From positions 7,315,070 through 7,379,069 of the forward strand of contig NC_064038.1 in assembly GCF_932526225.1 (NCBI RefSeq): a DNA stretch of 64,000 nucleotides, in the 5' to 3' direction. The translations under genes and the position numbers were made by a program. The notes beneath the pieces are model-generated. The model made no database searches, was not told the DNA's origin, and saw nothing but the letters and a program-made list of their open reading frames with translations. This DNA is from Nematostella vectensis (Eukaryota; Cnidaria; Anthozoa; Actiniaria; Edwardsiidae). Positions 25,519 through 40,500 of this stretch are shown in pieces (positions within the stretch are counted from its first letter, which is position 1; each line of letters opens with the position of its first letter).

Positions 25519-28500
25519 ATGGAAGAAAAAATTGATGAAAAAGTCAAAGAAATGAGTTTAGAGGAGAAACAACCACAGAAGAAAGATAACCAGAAAGGGA
25601 AAAGCGAAAAAAAGAAAGGCAAAGGAGATGACAAGCAACCTTCGGGCCCGCTAGAGGTGCAGTTGAATGTTTTGGTGAAATTCTCGTGCGCACTTTGGTC
25701 TTTGAGTTCGGTCATTGTGATTAATTTATAATCGCGATATTTAAAGATTGTTAAGTACTTTTCAGCACACCATATCACTGTTAAAGTATTTTTTAATAAG
25801 CTTAAATTCCATATAATTATGACGTATTTGCTTTAGTAGATTTTTATTCCTGTGTCACTTTCCCAGCTGGACCCTCCCCCATCATATATTCAGTCCAGAA
25901 TTGAGATGTTTGATCGACTTAAGGCTGAATACGATGCCGAGATTGCAGGTAAGTAATGGGCTTACTAGCTGAGATTCAGCACTCCAAGGACCAGACATCC
26001 TAGCACTTTATAGACCTTCTAGTCCTTACTACAGCTGCTTGGCCATTGAAAATGCCACTTAGAAAATTACTAGACAAGTTTTAATAAAATAAATTTTAAT
26101 TAACTGACATGACGGAGAAACCTGGAAAACGGGCAATTCCATATAGAGAGAAGACACAATTTCTTACAATGGCTATAGGTTCCTTGTATTACGGACTGAT
26201 TTTCGAAACACAAATAATGTGAGGCCGAAGCGCACATAACCAGATTTTGGCTTTTTAAGAAAATTTTTCCTTGATCATCATTGCCCTGTGTATCAGTTCA
26301 GGGATGAAAAGCTCAAATTTCAATGACACTTTACAAAAAGTCTCATTAATTTAAAAAAAGTTGCACTTGATATTTTGTTTGCTATAAGTTACTAAGTACT
26401 CAGAGAAATTCTCTGCCTTATTCGATGTAAAATGGGCTTAATTGAAGCATCACGTCATGTCTAATTAACCAAAAAAATAACAGGTTGCCCAGTTTGTTAG
26501 CGCATCAGCGTGTGGGGCCTCTTACCTCTGTTGAAATTGGTTGGAATCTTGGTCGAGACATGGATAGTATATATCTGTTTTTGGCTTTGAATTGAAATAT
26601 TTGAATGTTTGTGTGCTTACAAGAAGCTTGTGTTCGACAGCTCCAGGATGGAACATGCATGTTCAGGCCGGTATCCAGGAAAAAATGGACCTCATTTTTC
26701 CGGGGGGGGGGGGGGGGGGGGGGGGGGAGTTCTCTGATAAAAATCTGACCACCCCTGAAAGAACAAAAGGGACATTTTTATGCCTTTGCAGTATCTCCAA
26801 GGGACGCTTATTGTCAGATTTGGCTACAAAAAAGTCTGACTTATGGATTGGTGACATACCAGAGTGATCTAGCATATGCTTTATAATTTTGTCTACAAAT
26901 AGCACGTCTATTGAGAACCGAAAGTGGACCTTCGACCGTTGTGGGGTCGGGCCTGATGTTATGATAAATATTAGGATTTTAAATGTGAAGCTCTTAGGAC
27001 ATGGTGTATACTGTACAGTATAAGCTTAATATAAATATTATACCATATATTAATTACCATGGACTATCATCATTATCCTATTTTTAGATTATAATAATGC
27101 ACATTAATAGTACTTTTCATCTGTAGCGAAGGAGAAGACACCTATTAAGATCACATTGCCTGATGGTAAAGAGATAGAGGGTCTGTCATGGAAAACCACT
27201 CCCTATGAGATAGCTTGTTCCATCAGGTATACGTTACACAACCGCCTGACTGCCCAGCCTTACTACAAACCCAAACAAGAACAAACTTACAGGGGGCTTG
27301 TTGTTGTAGTTTGTTGTTGTTGTTGTAGGGGGTTTGTTCTTGTAGGGGGTTTGTTCTTGTAGTAGGGGGCTTGTTCTTGTAGTAGGGGGCTTGTTCTTGT
27401 AGGGGGTTTGTTCTTATATGGGGGTTTGTTCTTATATGGGGGTTTGTTCTTATAGACGGTTTGTTTTTGTAGGGGGTTTGTTCTTGTAGGGGGCTTGTTC
27501 TTATATGGGGGTTTGTTCTTATAGGCAGTTTGTTCTTGTAGGGGGTTTGTTCTTGTAGGGGGTTTGTTCTTGTAGGGGGTTTGTTCTTGTAGGGGGTTTG
27601 TTCTTGTAGAGGGTTTGTTCTTGTAGGGGGTTTGTTTTTGTAGTGGGCTTGTTCTTGTAGTAGGGGGTTTGTTCTTGTAGGGGGTTTGTTCTTGTAGGGG
27701 GTTTGTTCTTGTAGGGGGTTTGTTCTTGTAGGGGGTTTGTTCTTGTAGGGGGTTTGTTCTTGTAGGGGGTTTGTTCTTGTTGGGGGTTTGTTCTTGTTGG
27801 GGGCTTGTTCTCTTGTAGGGGGTTTGTTCTCTTGTAGGGGGTTTGTTCTTGTAGGGGGTTTGTTTTTGTAAGGGGTTTGTTCTTGTAGGGAGTTTGTTTT
27901 TGTCAGGGGTTTGTTTTTGTAAGGGGCTTGTTCTTGTAGAGGGTTTGTTCTTGTAGGGGGCTTGTTCTTGAAGGGGGTTTGTTCTTGTAGGGGGTTTGTT
28001 CTTGTAGGGGGTTTGTTCTTGTAGGGGGTTTGTTCTTGTAGGGGGTTTGTTCTTGTAGGGGGTTTGTTCTTGTTGGGGGTTTGTTCTTGTTGGGGGCTTG
28101 TTCTCTTGTAGGGGGTTTGTTCTCTTGTAGGGGGTTTGTTCTTATATGGGGGTTTGTTCTTATAGGGGGTTTGTTCTTATAGGGGGTTTGTTTTTGTAGG
28201 GGGTTTGTTCTTGTAGGGGGCTTGTTCTTATGGGGGCTTGTTTTTATAGGGAGTTTGTTTTTGTAAGGGGTTTGTTTTTGTAGGGGGCTTGTTCTTATTG
28301 GGGCTTGTTTTTATAGGGAGTTTGTTCTTGAAGGGGGTTTGTTCTTATAGGGGGTTTGTTTTTGTAAGGGGTTTGTTGTTGTAGGGGGCTTGTTCTTATG
28401 GGGGCTTGTTTTTATAGTGAGTTTGTTTGTGTAAGGGGTTTTTTGTTGTGGGGGTTTGTTGTTTACGACAATAAACCATATATAAACCCCTACAAGAACA

Positions 28501-31500
28501 AACTCCCTACAACTACAAACACCAATAAAAACAAACCCCTACAACAAAACCCCTGCAAACCCCTTGCAATAACAAACCCCCTATAATAACACAGCTTTCA
28601 AAGCTTGCAGAGTTTTTAAATTGTTTGTTTTATATCAGCTCTTTATTTGGATGCATAAAATGATCCATTGTAATGCTTTACATGATTCTTACCCTTTTCG
28701 TAACCGTTACAATTCTATCCTTTGATAATTTCAGTCAAGGTCTTGCAGATAACACAGTAATTGCCAAGGTGAGATGTACAGCACATAAACCTCTCGTCCC
28801 AGTGATGAAAAACATGGCAGCCACCATTTTGTGAGATGTATTCCCTTACATACTTTTCTATTTGTCATCACAGGTAAATGGTGAGGTGTGGGATCTAGAC
28901 CGCGTGTTGGAGGGAGACTGTAGTTTGCAGCTCTTAAAATTTGATGATGATGAAGGTGTGTTGCTCTTGTGTTAATCAGATCTTGAAAACTATTCCAATA
29001 CCCTTACAAATGTATTGATCAATTCCCTGACAAATTCATGGCATTGTTTAATCCTATTTTTTTTATCCTCTTTCTTTAATACACTCCAGTGAACTTTGTT
29101 TTAGATAATGGCATACATGAATTTGTTAGTGTATTGAACAACCCTTACATCCTGATAACAAATCTGAAACAAAAGTGTGTTACTATTTTAACAACAACAA
29201 TTCCCTTATCACAATCCAAAATTTGGTGTTCATGGCTATATCTACCCAACTCCTAAAGTGTACTGTATAATGTGAATCTCAATCTCAGTTGCCGAAATCC
29301 AAATTAGTCTTACTGTCAATTTCGATACTTTTCAAACTTCATGGCATTAAAATGACACTGATGACACGGGTGAATGTTTATGGTATAGTAAAATTGCTGG
29401 GCCTACCACTGCACCAGTACTGTCAGACACAGTCTGAAGGAGCTTATCCTGTCAAAACGGGTCCACCACCACGATATTTGTATAATATTAACAAATCTTG
29501 TTTCAACCCTTATTTTGTACCAGGCCGTGCTGTGTTTTGGCATTCAAGTGCACACGTTCTCGGTGAAGCAATGGAGAGGCATTATGGTGGCTGTCTATGT
29601 TACGGTCCTCCCATCGAAGAGGGATACTACTACGACATGCATCTTGAAGGAAGACAAGTCTCTTCAAATGATTTTTCGTCATTGGACAATCTCACTAAGA
29701 AAATCACCAAAGAGAAACAGCCCTTTGAAAGACTTGAAATGAAAAAAGAAGATCTATTAGAAATGTTCAAGGTACTGTTTATTTATTTAAAGAACAATGA
29801 TCAAACAGTTCTTTGTTATTGTTTACAATTGAAAATACAATGGTTTATTTGCAAGTAAAACCTAAAATAATGATACTTTGTAAATGATACAGTATTTGAT
29901 GAAAAGTATCTCAGTCACCTGCTTGATTTAGCCGATGGAAATAGACTCATTGAGTGACTCTGTATTGCGCAGGAGCATAAAATGGCAGCATGATTGACCT
30001 TCTTGAATGGAACTGTAGCATGGTGTACATATATTTGTTAGGTGGACTTCTTTTAAAATATCATTCGACACAGTTGACAACCTTTGTTTTTTTTGTACAC
30101 CAATTTCAAATAAAGTTGCACCCGAGAGCCCATGTATTGTAACCTCATTAACTCAAAGGTTTACTCTGATATCTTTTCAGTATAATGAGTTCAAGTGCAG
30201 AATATTAAATAACAAAGTGAAGACCCCAACAACCACTGTTTACAGGTGGGTATCATATTATACAATACAATAATCTTTATTTATAAGGGGCTACATTTTA
30301 AAATTTGCATGTTTTCCAACACCCATCATGTTTGTCTTACTAACCATGTCTGTTCTAGTTTTTGACCATTATATCTTATCACTTTTTCTCTTATTTCCTA
30401 GATGCGGGCCTCTTATCGATTTGTGTCGAGGTCCCCATGTCAGGCACACAGGCAAAATCAAATCCATTGCTGTTACGAAGGTTAGCACTCATGATCAGGG
30501 TTTCTTAGCAAATAATTGAAAATACCCAAATAGTTACAATTATCTGCCTGGGGGTCAGGTATGTGGTCGTTAAACTGTATAATAAAACACCATGCCCTGG
30601 TCTGGTGGCCCTGCGTTATTTTAGTAAAGATGCAGAACATTTAAAACAGCAAACTCTAGCTCAAAATGCCTGTTTACAAAAATCACTTTAGTTGTTGTAA
30701 GTCGAGTTGCATGACCATTATTTATTGCCTTCTGTGCTCTCCATCAGTAAAAATCACGCCAAATGACATTTGTTTTTTGTTTTTTTATTTTATAATAAAA
30801 TGGATGCCTTTAAATATAAGATTTTCTTTTGCAGAATTCTGCCACTTATTGGGAAGGTAATTGTGAAGCAGAATCTCTTCAGAGAATTTATGGTATCTCT
30901 TTTCCCAATGACAAGCAGGTACAGTAAAGTACATATTTGTCAGAGTTCAAGATCCCTTTCTATTTGTTGTTACAGTACCAACACCTGAATAGAGATGGCT
31001 CTACAATTGTTCACCTACAGTATTTTCACAAAGTAGTTATTTTACTTTAGCTGTTCTATCTGGTAACACTCTATGTTTTCAAAAAAAAAAACAAGAAATA
31101 CTATTGCATGTTAGAGGACAACCCACCCCCAAAGCTTAGTACCTTTACACACCAGTAGTCTCTTTTAGTTAAATTCCACAAAATCTTTAATTATATATCT
31201 TTGTGAACTTTTCAAGATGAAAGAGTGGAAGAAATTCCAGGAGGAGGCAGCAAAGAGAGATCACAGGAAGATTGGCAGGGTAAGGGAAAGAAAAGCCCAG
31301 GTTCTTCCCAGGTACATACACAGGGGGATGCGTAGGGTGCGCACACTACACAAACAGCACTTTTTCGATATGATACCTATGACTGTGCACCCCTCAGCCA
31401 ATCCTGTGTACGCGCCTGTTTCCTGGTAAAGCATCCCTTTAACTAGTGGTATAATGTTTTTTCTTTCTTTGTCAGGATCAAGAGCTTTTCTTTTTCCATG

Positions 31501-34500
31501 AGCTAAGTCCTGGAAGCTGTTTCTTCTTGCCCAAGGGTGCCGTCATCTACAACACCCTCATCAACTTTATCAAGGTGCAGTAAACAGTCAATACCTTGTT
31601 AAAAATGTGGCTGTCAAATAACACTGTTATCAACCTTATCAAAGTGCAGTCAATATGGTGTTAAAGATTGGGCTGCTAAATAACACCCTCATCAACTTTG
31701 TCAAGTGCAGTAAATTTGGTGTCAAAGATAGGGCTACTAAACGCACCCTTGTCAACTTTATCAAGTTGCAGTAAACAGGCAATACCTTGTCAAAGATAGA
31801 ATAAACCAAAGATTGGTATTCGATTTTGCCGAGTCTGCTATTTAACACCCTTATCAACTTTGTCAAAGTGGAGTAAAGATGTTGTCAAAGATAGGGCTGC
31901 TTTATAACACCCTCATGAACTTTGTCACAGAGCAGCTGTTATTATGTCAAAGTTACTGTACGCCTCGGTAATACATAGAAATTTGTCAAATGCTTTCATT
32001 ACATCTGTGCAGTAAACAAGAGATTTTCTTTTTTGTTTCAGGAGCAATACTGGAAACGTGGATTCCAAGAAGTAGTCTCACCCAACATCTACAGCACAAA
32101 ACTATGGGAAACTTCAGGCCACTGGCAGCATTACTCTGTAGGTGCTATATTTGTACATATATACTGTACCACACCCTTACAGTGGAGAGGGTACATATAC
32201 AGTAACACACCCTCACAGTGGAGAGGGTACATATACTGTACCAAACCCTCTCAGTGGAGAGGGTACATATACAGTAACACACCCTCACAGTGAAGAGGGT
32301 ACATATACTGTACCACACCCTCACAGTGGAGAGGGTACATATACAGTACCATACCCTCACAGTGGAGAGGGTACATATACAGTAACACACCCTCACAGTG
32401 AAGAGGATACATATACTGTACCACACCCTCACAGTGGAGAGGGTACATATACTGTACCACACCCTCACAGTGGAGAGGGTACATATACTGTACCACACCC
32501 TCACAGTGGAGAGGGTACATATACAGTACCACCCCCTCACAGTGGAGAGGGTACATATACAGTACCACACCCTCACAGTGGAGAGGGTACATATACAGTA
32601 CCACACCCTCACAGTGGAGATGGTACATATACAGTACCACACCCTTTCAGTGGAGAGGGTACGTATACAGTACCACACCCTCACAGTGGAGAGGGTACGT
32701 ATACAGTAACACACCCTCACAGTGGAGAAGGTACAAATACAGTACCACACCCTCACAGTGGAGAGGGTACATATACAGTAACACACCCTCACAGTGGAGA
32801 GGGTACATATACTGTCCCACACCCTCACAGTGGAGAGGGTACGTATACAGTACCACACCCTCACAGTGGAGAGGGTACGTATACAGTACCACACCCTCAC
32901 AGTGGAGATGGTACATATACAGTACCACACCTTTTCAGTGGAGAGGGTACGTATACAGTACCACACCCTCACAGTGGAGAGGGTACGTATACAGTAACAC
33001 ACCCTCACAGTGGAGAAGGTACAAATACAGTACCACACCCTCACAGTGGAGAGGGTACATATACAGTAACACACCCTCACAGTGGAGAGGGTACATATAC
33101 TGTCCCACACCCTCACAGTGGAGAGGGTACATATACAGTACCACACCCTCACAGTGGAGATGGTACGTATACAGTACCACACCCTTTCAGTGGAGAGGGT
33201 ACGTATACAGTACCACACCCTCACAGTGGAGAGGGTACGTATACAGTACCACACCCTCACAGTGGAGAGGGTACATATACAGTAACACACCCTCACAGTG
33301 GAGAGGGTACATATACAGTACCACACCCTCACAGTGGAGAGGGTACATATACAGTACCACACCCTCACAGTGGAGATGGTACATATACAGTACCACACCC
33401 TTTCAGTGGAGAGGGTACGTATACAGTACCACACCCTCACAGTGGAGAGGGTACGTATACAGTAACACACCCTCACAGTGGAGAAGGTACAAATACAGTA
33501 CCACACCCTCACAGTGGAGAGGGTACATATACAGTAACACACCCTCACAGTGGAGAGGGTACATATACTGTCCCACACCCTCACAGTGGAGAGGGAACAT
33601 ATACAGTACCACACCCTCACAGTGGAGAGGGTACATATACAGTACCACACCCTCACAGTGGAGAGGGTACATATACAGTACCACACCCTCACAGTGGAGA
33701 TGGTACGTATACAGTACCACACCCTTTCAGTGGAGAGGGTACGTATACAGTACCACACCCTCACAGTGGAGAGGGTACGTATACAGTACCACACCCTCAC
33801 AGTGGAGAGGGTACAAATACAGTACCACACCCTCACAGTGGAGAGGGTACATATACAGTAACACACCCTCAAAGTGGATAGGGTACATATACAGTACCAC
33901 ACCCTCACAGTGGAGAGGGTACATATACTGTACCACACACTCACAGTGGAGAGGGTACATATACAGTAACACACCCTCACAGTGGAGAGGGTACATATAC
34001 AGTAACACACCCTCACAGTGGAGAGGGTACATATACTGTACCACACCCTCACAGTGGATAGGGTACATATACAGTACCACACCCTCACAGTGGATAGGGT
34101 ACATATACAGTACCATACCCTCACAGTGGAGAGGGTACATATACAGTAACACACCCTCACAGTGGAGAGGGTACATATACAGTAACACACCCTCACAGTG
34201 GAGAGGTTACATATACTGTACCACACCCTCACAGTGGAGAGGGTACATATACAGTAACACACCCTCACAGTGAAGACTGTACATATACAGTACCACACCC
34301 TCACAGTGGAGAGGGTACATATACTGTACCACACCCTCACAGTGGAGAGGGTACATATACTGTACCACACCCTCACAGTGGAGAGGGTACATATACTGTA
34401 CCACACCCTTACAGTGGAGAGGGTACATATACAGTAACACACCCTCACAGTGGAGAGGGTACATATACAGTAACACACCCTCACAGTGGAGAGGTTACAT

Positions 34501-37500
34501 ATACAGTAACACACCCTCACAGTGGAGAGGGTACATATACAGTAACACACCCTCACAGTGGAGAGGTTACATATACTGTACCACACCCTCACAGTGGAGA
34601 GGGTACATATACAGTAACACACCCTCACAGTGAAGAGGGTACATATACAGTACCACACCCTCACAGTGGAGAGGGTACATATACTGTACCACACCCTCAC
34701 AGTGGAGAGGGTACATATACTGTACCACACCCTTACAGTCACAGTGGAGAGGGTACATATACTGTACCACACCCTTACAGTCACAGTGGAGAGGGTACAT
34801 ATACAGTAACACACCCTCACAGTGGAGAGGGTACATATACAGTACCACACCCTCACAGTGGAGAGGGTACATATACAGTACCACACCCTCACAGTGGATA
34901 GGGTAGATATACAGTACCACACCCTCACAGTGGAGAGGGTACATATACTGTACCACACCCTCACAGTGGAGAGGTTACATATACAGTAACACACCCTCAC
35001 AGTGAAGAGGGTACATATACTGTACCACACCCTCACAGTGGAGAGGGTACATATACAGTAACACACCCTCACAGTGGAGAGGGTACATATACAGTAACAC
35101 ACCCTCACAGTGGATAGGGTACATATACAGTACCACACCCTCACAGTGGAGAGGGTACATATACAGTAACACACCCTCACAGTGGAGAGGCTCATATACA
35201 GTAACACACCCTCACAGTGGAGAGGGTACATACAGTTGTTTGACTAAAGGTTGTCATCAACCGGCTTTGCGACTATGCGACAAGCCCACATGTAAGCATG
35301 GGTAAAAACCACTGTAGGGCCTAGCTGCATATATTAGCCACCGCTACACCGTCTAAGTTTGAAGTTATGCAGTGGCTAATATATGCAGCTAAGCTCTTCA
35401 GTGCTTTTTACCCATGCTTTTTACCCATGCGTTGTCGCAAAGCCGGTTGATGACAACCTTTTGTCAAACGACTGTATACAGTAACACACCCTCTCAGGAC
35501 ATGACAGAAAAACCTGGAAAATACACAATTCTAGATAGAAAAGGAAGATACAATTTCTTACAATGGCCATCGGTTCCTTGTATTGCGTACTAACTTTCAA
35601 AACACAAATAACGTAAGGCCGAAATACCCATACCGAGACTTTGGCTTTTTATATATTTTTTTTTCCTTGATCATCCTTGCGCTGTTTATGGGCTCAGGGC
35701 CTAAATACCCATACCAAGACTTTTGGCTTTTTATATATTTTTTCCTTGATCATCCTTGCGCTGTGTATGGGCTCAGGGCCGAAATACCCATACCGAGACT
35801 TTGGCTTTTTATATATTTTTTTCCTTGATCATCCTTGCGCTGTGTATAGGCTCAGGGCCGAAACACCCATACCGAGACTTTGGCTTTTTATATATTTTTT
35901 TTCCTTGATCATCCTTGCGCTGTGTATGGGCTCAGGGCCGAAATACCCATACCGAGACTTTGGCTTTTTATATATTTTTTTTCCTTGATCATCCTTGCGC
36001 TGTTTTTGGGCTCAGGGCCTAAATACCCATACCGAGACTTTGGCTTTTTATATATTTTTTTCCTTGATCATCCTTGCGCTGTTTTTGGGCTCAGGGCCTA
36101 AATACCCATACCGAGACTTTGGCTTTTTATATATTTTTTTTCCTTGATCATCCTTGCGCTGTTTTTGGGCTCAGGGCCTAAATACCCATATCGAGACTTT
36201 GGCTTTTTATATTTTTTTTTCCTTGATCATCCTTGCGCTGTTTATGGGCTCAGGGCCTAAATACCCATACCGAGACTTTGGCTTTTTATATTTTTTTTTC
36301 CTTGATCATCCTTGCGCTGTGTATGGGCTCAGGGCCGAAATACCCATACCGAGACTTTTGGCTTTTTATATATTTTTTTTCTTGATCATCCTTGCGCTGT
36401 GTATGGGCTCAGGGCCTAAATACCCATACCGAGACTTTTGGCTTTTTATATTTTTTTTCCTTGATCATCCTTGCGCTGTGTATGGGCTCAGGGCCTAAAT
36501 ACCCATACCGAGACTTTTGGCTTTTTATATATTTTTTTTCCTTGATCATCCTTGCGCTGTTTTTGGGCTCAGGGCCTAAATACCCATATCGAGACTTTGG
36601 CTTTTTATATTTTTTTTTCCTTGATCATCCTTGCGCTGTTTATGGGCTCAGGGCCTAAATACCCATACCGAGACTTTGGCTTTTTATATTTTTTTTTCCT
36701 TGATCATCCTTGCGCTGTGTATGGGCTCAGGGCCGAAATACCCATACCGAGACTTTTGGCTTTTTATATATTTTTTTTCTTGATCATCCTTGCGCTGTGT
36801 ATGGGCTCAGGGCCGAAATACCCATACCGAGACTTTGGCTTTTTATATATTTTTTTTCTTGATCATCCTTGCGCTGTGTATGGGCTCAGGGCCTAAATAC
36901 CCATACCGAGACTTTGGCTTTTTATATTTTTTTTCCTTGATCATCCTTGCGCTGTGTATGGGCTCAGGGCCGAAATACCCATACCGAGACTTTTGGCTTT
37001 TTATATATTTTTTTTCTTGATCATCCTTGCGCTGTGTATGGGCTCAGGGCCGAAATACCCATACCGAGACTTTTGGCTTTTTATATATTTTTTTTCTTGA
37101 TCATCCTTGCGCTGTGTATGGGCTCAGGGCCTAAATACCCATACCGAGACTTTGGCTTTTTATATTTTTTTTCCTTGATCATCCTTGCGCTGTGTATGGG
37201 CTCAGGGCCGAAATACCCATACCGAGACTTTTGGCTTTTTATATATTTTTTTCCTTGATCATCTTTGCGCTGTGTATCGGCTCAGGGCCGAAAATACCCA
37301 TACCGAGACTTTGGCTTTTTATATATTTTTTTTCCTTGATCATCCTTGCGCTGTGTATGGGCTCAGGGCCTAAATACCCATACCGAGACTTTTGGCTTTT
37401 TATATATTTTTTTTCCTTGATCATCCTTGCGCTGTGTATGGGCTCAGGGCCTAAATACCCATACCGAGACTTTTGGCTTTTTATATATTTTTTTCCTTGA

Positions 37501-40500
37501 TCATCCTTGCGCTGTGTATGGGCTCAGGGACGGATTCGTAGCTCAAATTTCAATGACACTTTACAAAATACAAAATTTGATATTTTGTTTGCTATTACTC
37601 ACTAAGTACTTAGAGAAATTTTCCGCCTTATTAGATGTTAAATGGGCTTATTTGAAGCGTCGCATCATGTTTTCCCGTCATGTCCCCTCTTAGTCAAGAA
37701 GAGGGGTTACTTTGTAACACACATTCTCACAGTGGAAAGAGGGGTTTATACATACATATCACACAGAGTCACAGCGAAAAGAGGAGGTACATTTGCCACA
37801 CCCTCACAGTGTAAAGAGGAGTTATATATAAAACCCTCACAGTGTAGAGAGGGGGTATTTATAAAACACGCCCTCACAGTTTAGAAAAGGAAAAGGGATA
37901 CAATCAGTGTAGTAACACTCTGGTTTGTTTCTTTTTAGGAACACATGTTTTCCTTTGAAGTTGAAAAGGAGAGCTATGCCCTCAAGCCTATGAACTGCCC
38001 TGGTCATTGGTAAGTTATCATGTTCCTCCACGTAGACAATTACTCCTTTTGGATTGTATTTGAGAGGGGTGCTTGTTCAAATCAGGGTGTTTGGTATTGG
38101 GAATGGGACCTGGCTTGCTTGTCTAAGGGACTGTCTAAAACAAGGCATCATATATGAATATATGTCAATAACTAGTTGGCAATGATTGGATTTTGAGATG
38201 ACAGTTTCATTTGATTTGATCACCACCCATGATTCTGATACAAGTTCCTTAGCAGTTGTTGCACTTCTGTTAAGTATACCTTTTTTTTTTAGTTTAATGT
38301 TTGATCACCGCCCCCGGTCCTGGCGGGAGCTACCCCTGCGCATGGCAGATTTTGGTGTCCTCCACCGTAATGAGCTCTCTGGTACACTAAGTGGCCTGAC
38401 AAGGGTAAGGCGCTTTCAACAGGATGACGCCCACATCTTCTGCACTGCCGACCAGGTGACTATATATGGTTCATTAGTGACTAGTTAATTTAAAAACGTA
38501 GAAAGCTTTGTTTATGATTAGTTATCTTGAAAAATATGTATTTGTTAAAAAAAAAATAGAACAATTAGCAATTATATTTGTATTAGCAATTTTAGTAGTT
38601 GACGCGACCCGGTGACTATACGGTAGTTCATTAGTGACTGGGGACTTAAACATAGAAGAAAGCTTTGTTTATCATTAGTTATTTTGAAATATATGTATTA
38701 ATTATTAAAAAAAAGTAGAAGTATAAGCAATTATATAAGTATTAGCAATTTTAGAAGTTGATGCGACCAGGTGACTATAATTCATTAGTGACTAGGGACT
38801 TAAACATAGAGGAAAGCTTTGTTTATGATTAGTTATTTTTAAATATACAGTATGTATTTGTAAAAAAAAAAAAGAAGTATTAGCAAATTAGTGGTATATG
38901 CGAAAATAATGCTTGAAGTTTAAAGTATGAAGTTTGAAGTTTTACATATACAGCATGGGATTCACTCAGCACTTTGGAAGATAGAGAGTCACCTCACATC
39001 TTCCTGAGAACCTGTTCTTTGTTTAAGATTGGACAGGAGATCATCAGCTGTCTGGACTTCCTGAAACATGTGTACGGTGTTTTTGGGTTCACCTTCAAGC
39101 TCAACCTGTCCACACGCCCTGAAAAGTACTTGGGTAAGATCGAGCTTTGGAACCAAGCAGAGAAAGAACTAGAAGCAGCCCTTAATGGCTTTGGCCAGGC
39201 CTGGGTCCTGAACCCTGGAGATGGCGCGTTCTATGGCCCCAAGATTGATATCCAGATCCAAGATGCCTTGCGCCGCTACCACCAGTGTGCTACAATACAG
39301 CTGGACTTCCAGCTGCCAGAGAGATTCAACCTGACCTACGTCACGTAAGTATCACGGCCTGACCTATGCCACGTGAGTATCACGGCCTGACCTATGCCAC
39401 GTGAGTATCACGGCCTCAACAATGTGACGCGTGTACCACGGCCACACCTATGTCATGTAAGTTTCTCGGCCTGACCTATATCACGTGAGTATCATCAACT
39501 GACCTATCTCAGTATGATGAGTATTCCCAGAGTTTTGACAGCCCGGAGTTTGTTAACTGCTTTTTATTTTTCAAATATTTGCATGTTTTTATTATACTGA
39601 ACTGCCGCATTTTAAGCCCTTTTAACCAGGTGTTTAACCCTGAAACTCATAAGAAGTTCAAATTATATGCAGTATAGGCTGTAAACAAACTCTGGCCTGG
39701 CCCATCAACCTCACGCACTGCAAATAAGGGCAAGGACATTTAGGTTGCACTTTTTGCTGACCATTGTTTTGTTTTTTTCATCCTGCATTGCAGGGGTGAG
39801 GGAGACGAGAGGAAAAGACCGGTCATTGTACATCGTGCTATCCTGGGCTCTGTGGAGCGAATGATCGCTATTCTTACCGAGAGCTTTGGCGGCAAGTGGT
39901 GAGTGCAACACACACCCACTCTACAAGCAGTACCTCAGCATCCATTGTAGATCTTTTAATATTTACTCTATCAGCAGTACCTCAGCATCCATTGTAGATC
40001 TTTTAATATTTACTCTACAAGCAGTACCTCAGCATCCAATGTAGATCTTATAATATTTACTCTATCAGCAGTACCTCAGCATCCATTGTAGATCTCATAA
40101 TATCTACTCTATCAGCAGTACCTCAGCATCCATTGTAGATCTTATAATATTGCTGAAGTCATAATTCTTACACCTTATTAAAGCGATTAATTTTGAAATC
40201 TATGCCATCCACTTATAAGTTTGGACCAATACTTTGTAAACAAATTTTATTTGTTTATTTAAATTTATTTTTATTTATTCCTGGACATTAAGTTTTATTG
40301 AAGCATGTCTTTGTGCATTCCAGGCCGTTCTGGCTGTCTCCGCGTCAAGCCATTGTCATACCTATTGGACCAAAGTATGACGAGTATGCCCAGAAGGTAT
40401 GTTGTCTTAAATCAAAATGATAAGGGCCCAGTCGCACTAGCAAGATGTTCAGGACATCTCTGTTTAGATAAGCTCAAAAACTGACAGATGTCCGTGACAT

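Noticed and set aside
25350-25778. Minus-strand 142-codon frame opposite ThrRS exon 1
   Set aside because: It is the shadow of the Lys/Glu-rich ThrRS N-terminus and its promoter; no splice or family support.
32142-35231. Open frames of 579 and 1028 codons on opposite strands
   Set aside because: The 36-bp unit is a multiple of three and lacks stops in several frames; the region is ThrRS intron 12.
35583-37500. Overlapping open frames rich in [13 protein letters not shown]
   Set aside because: They come from the 75-bp repeat inside the hAT-like element.
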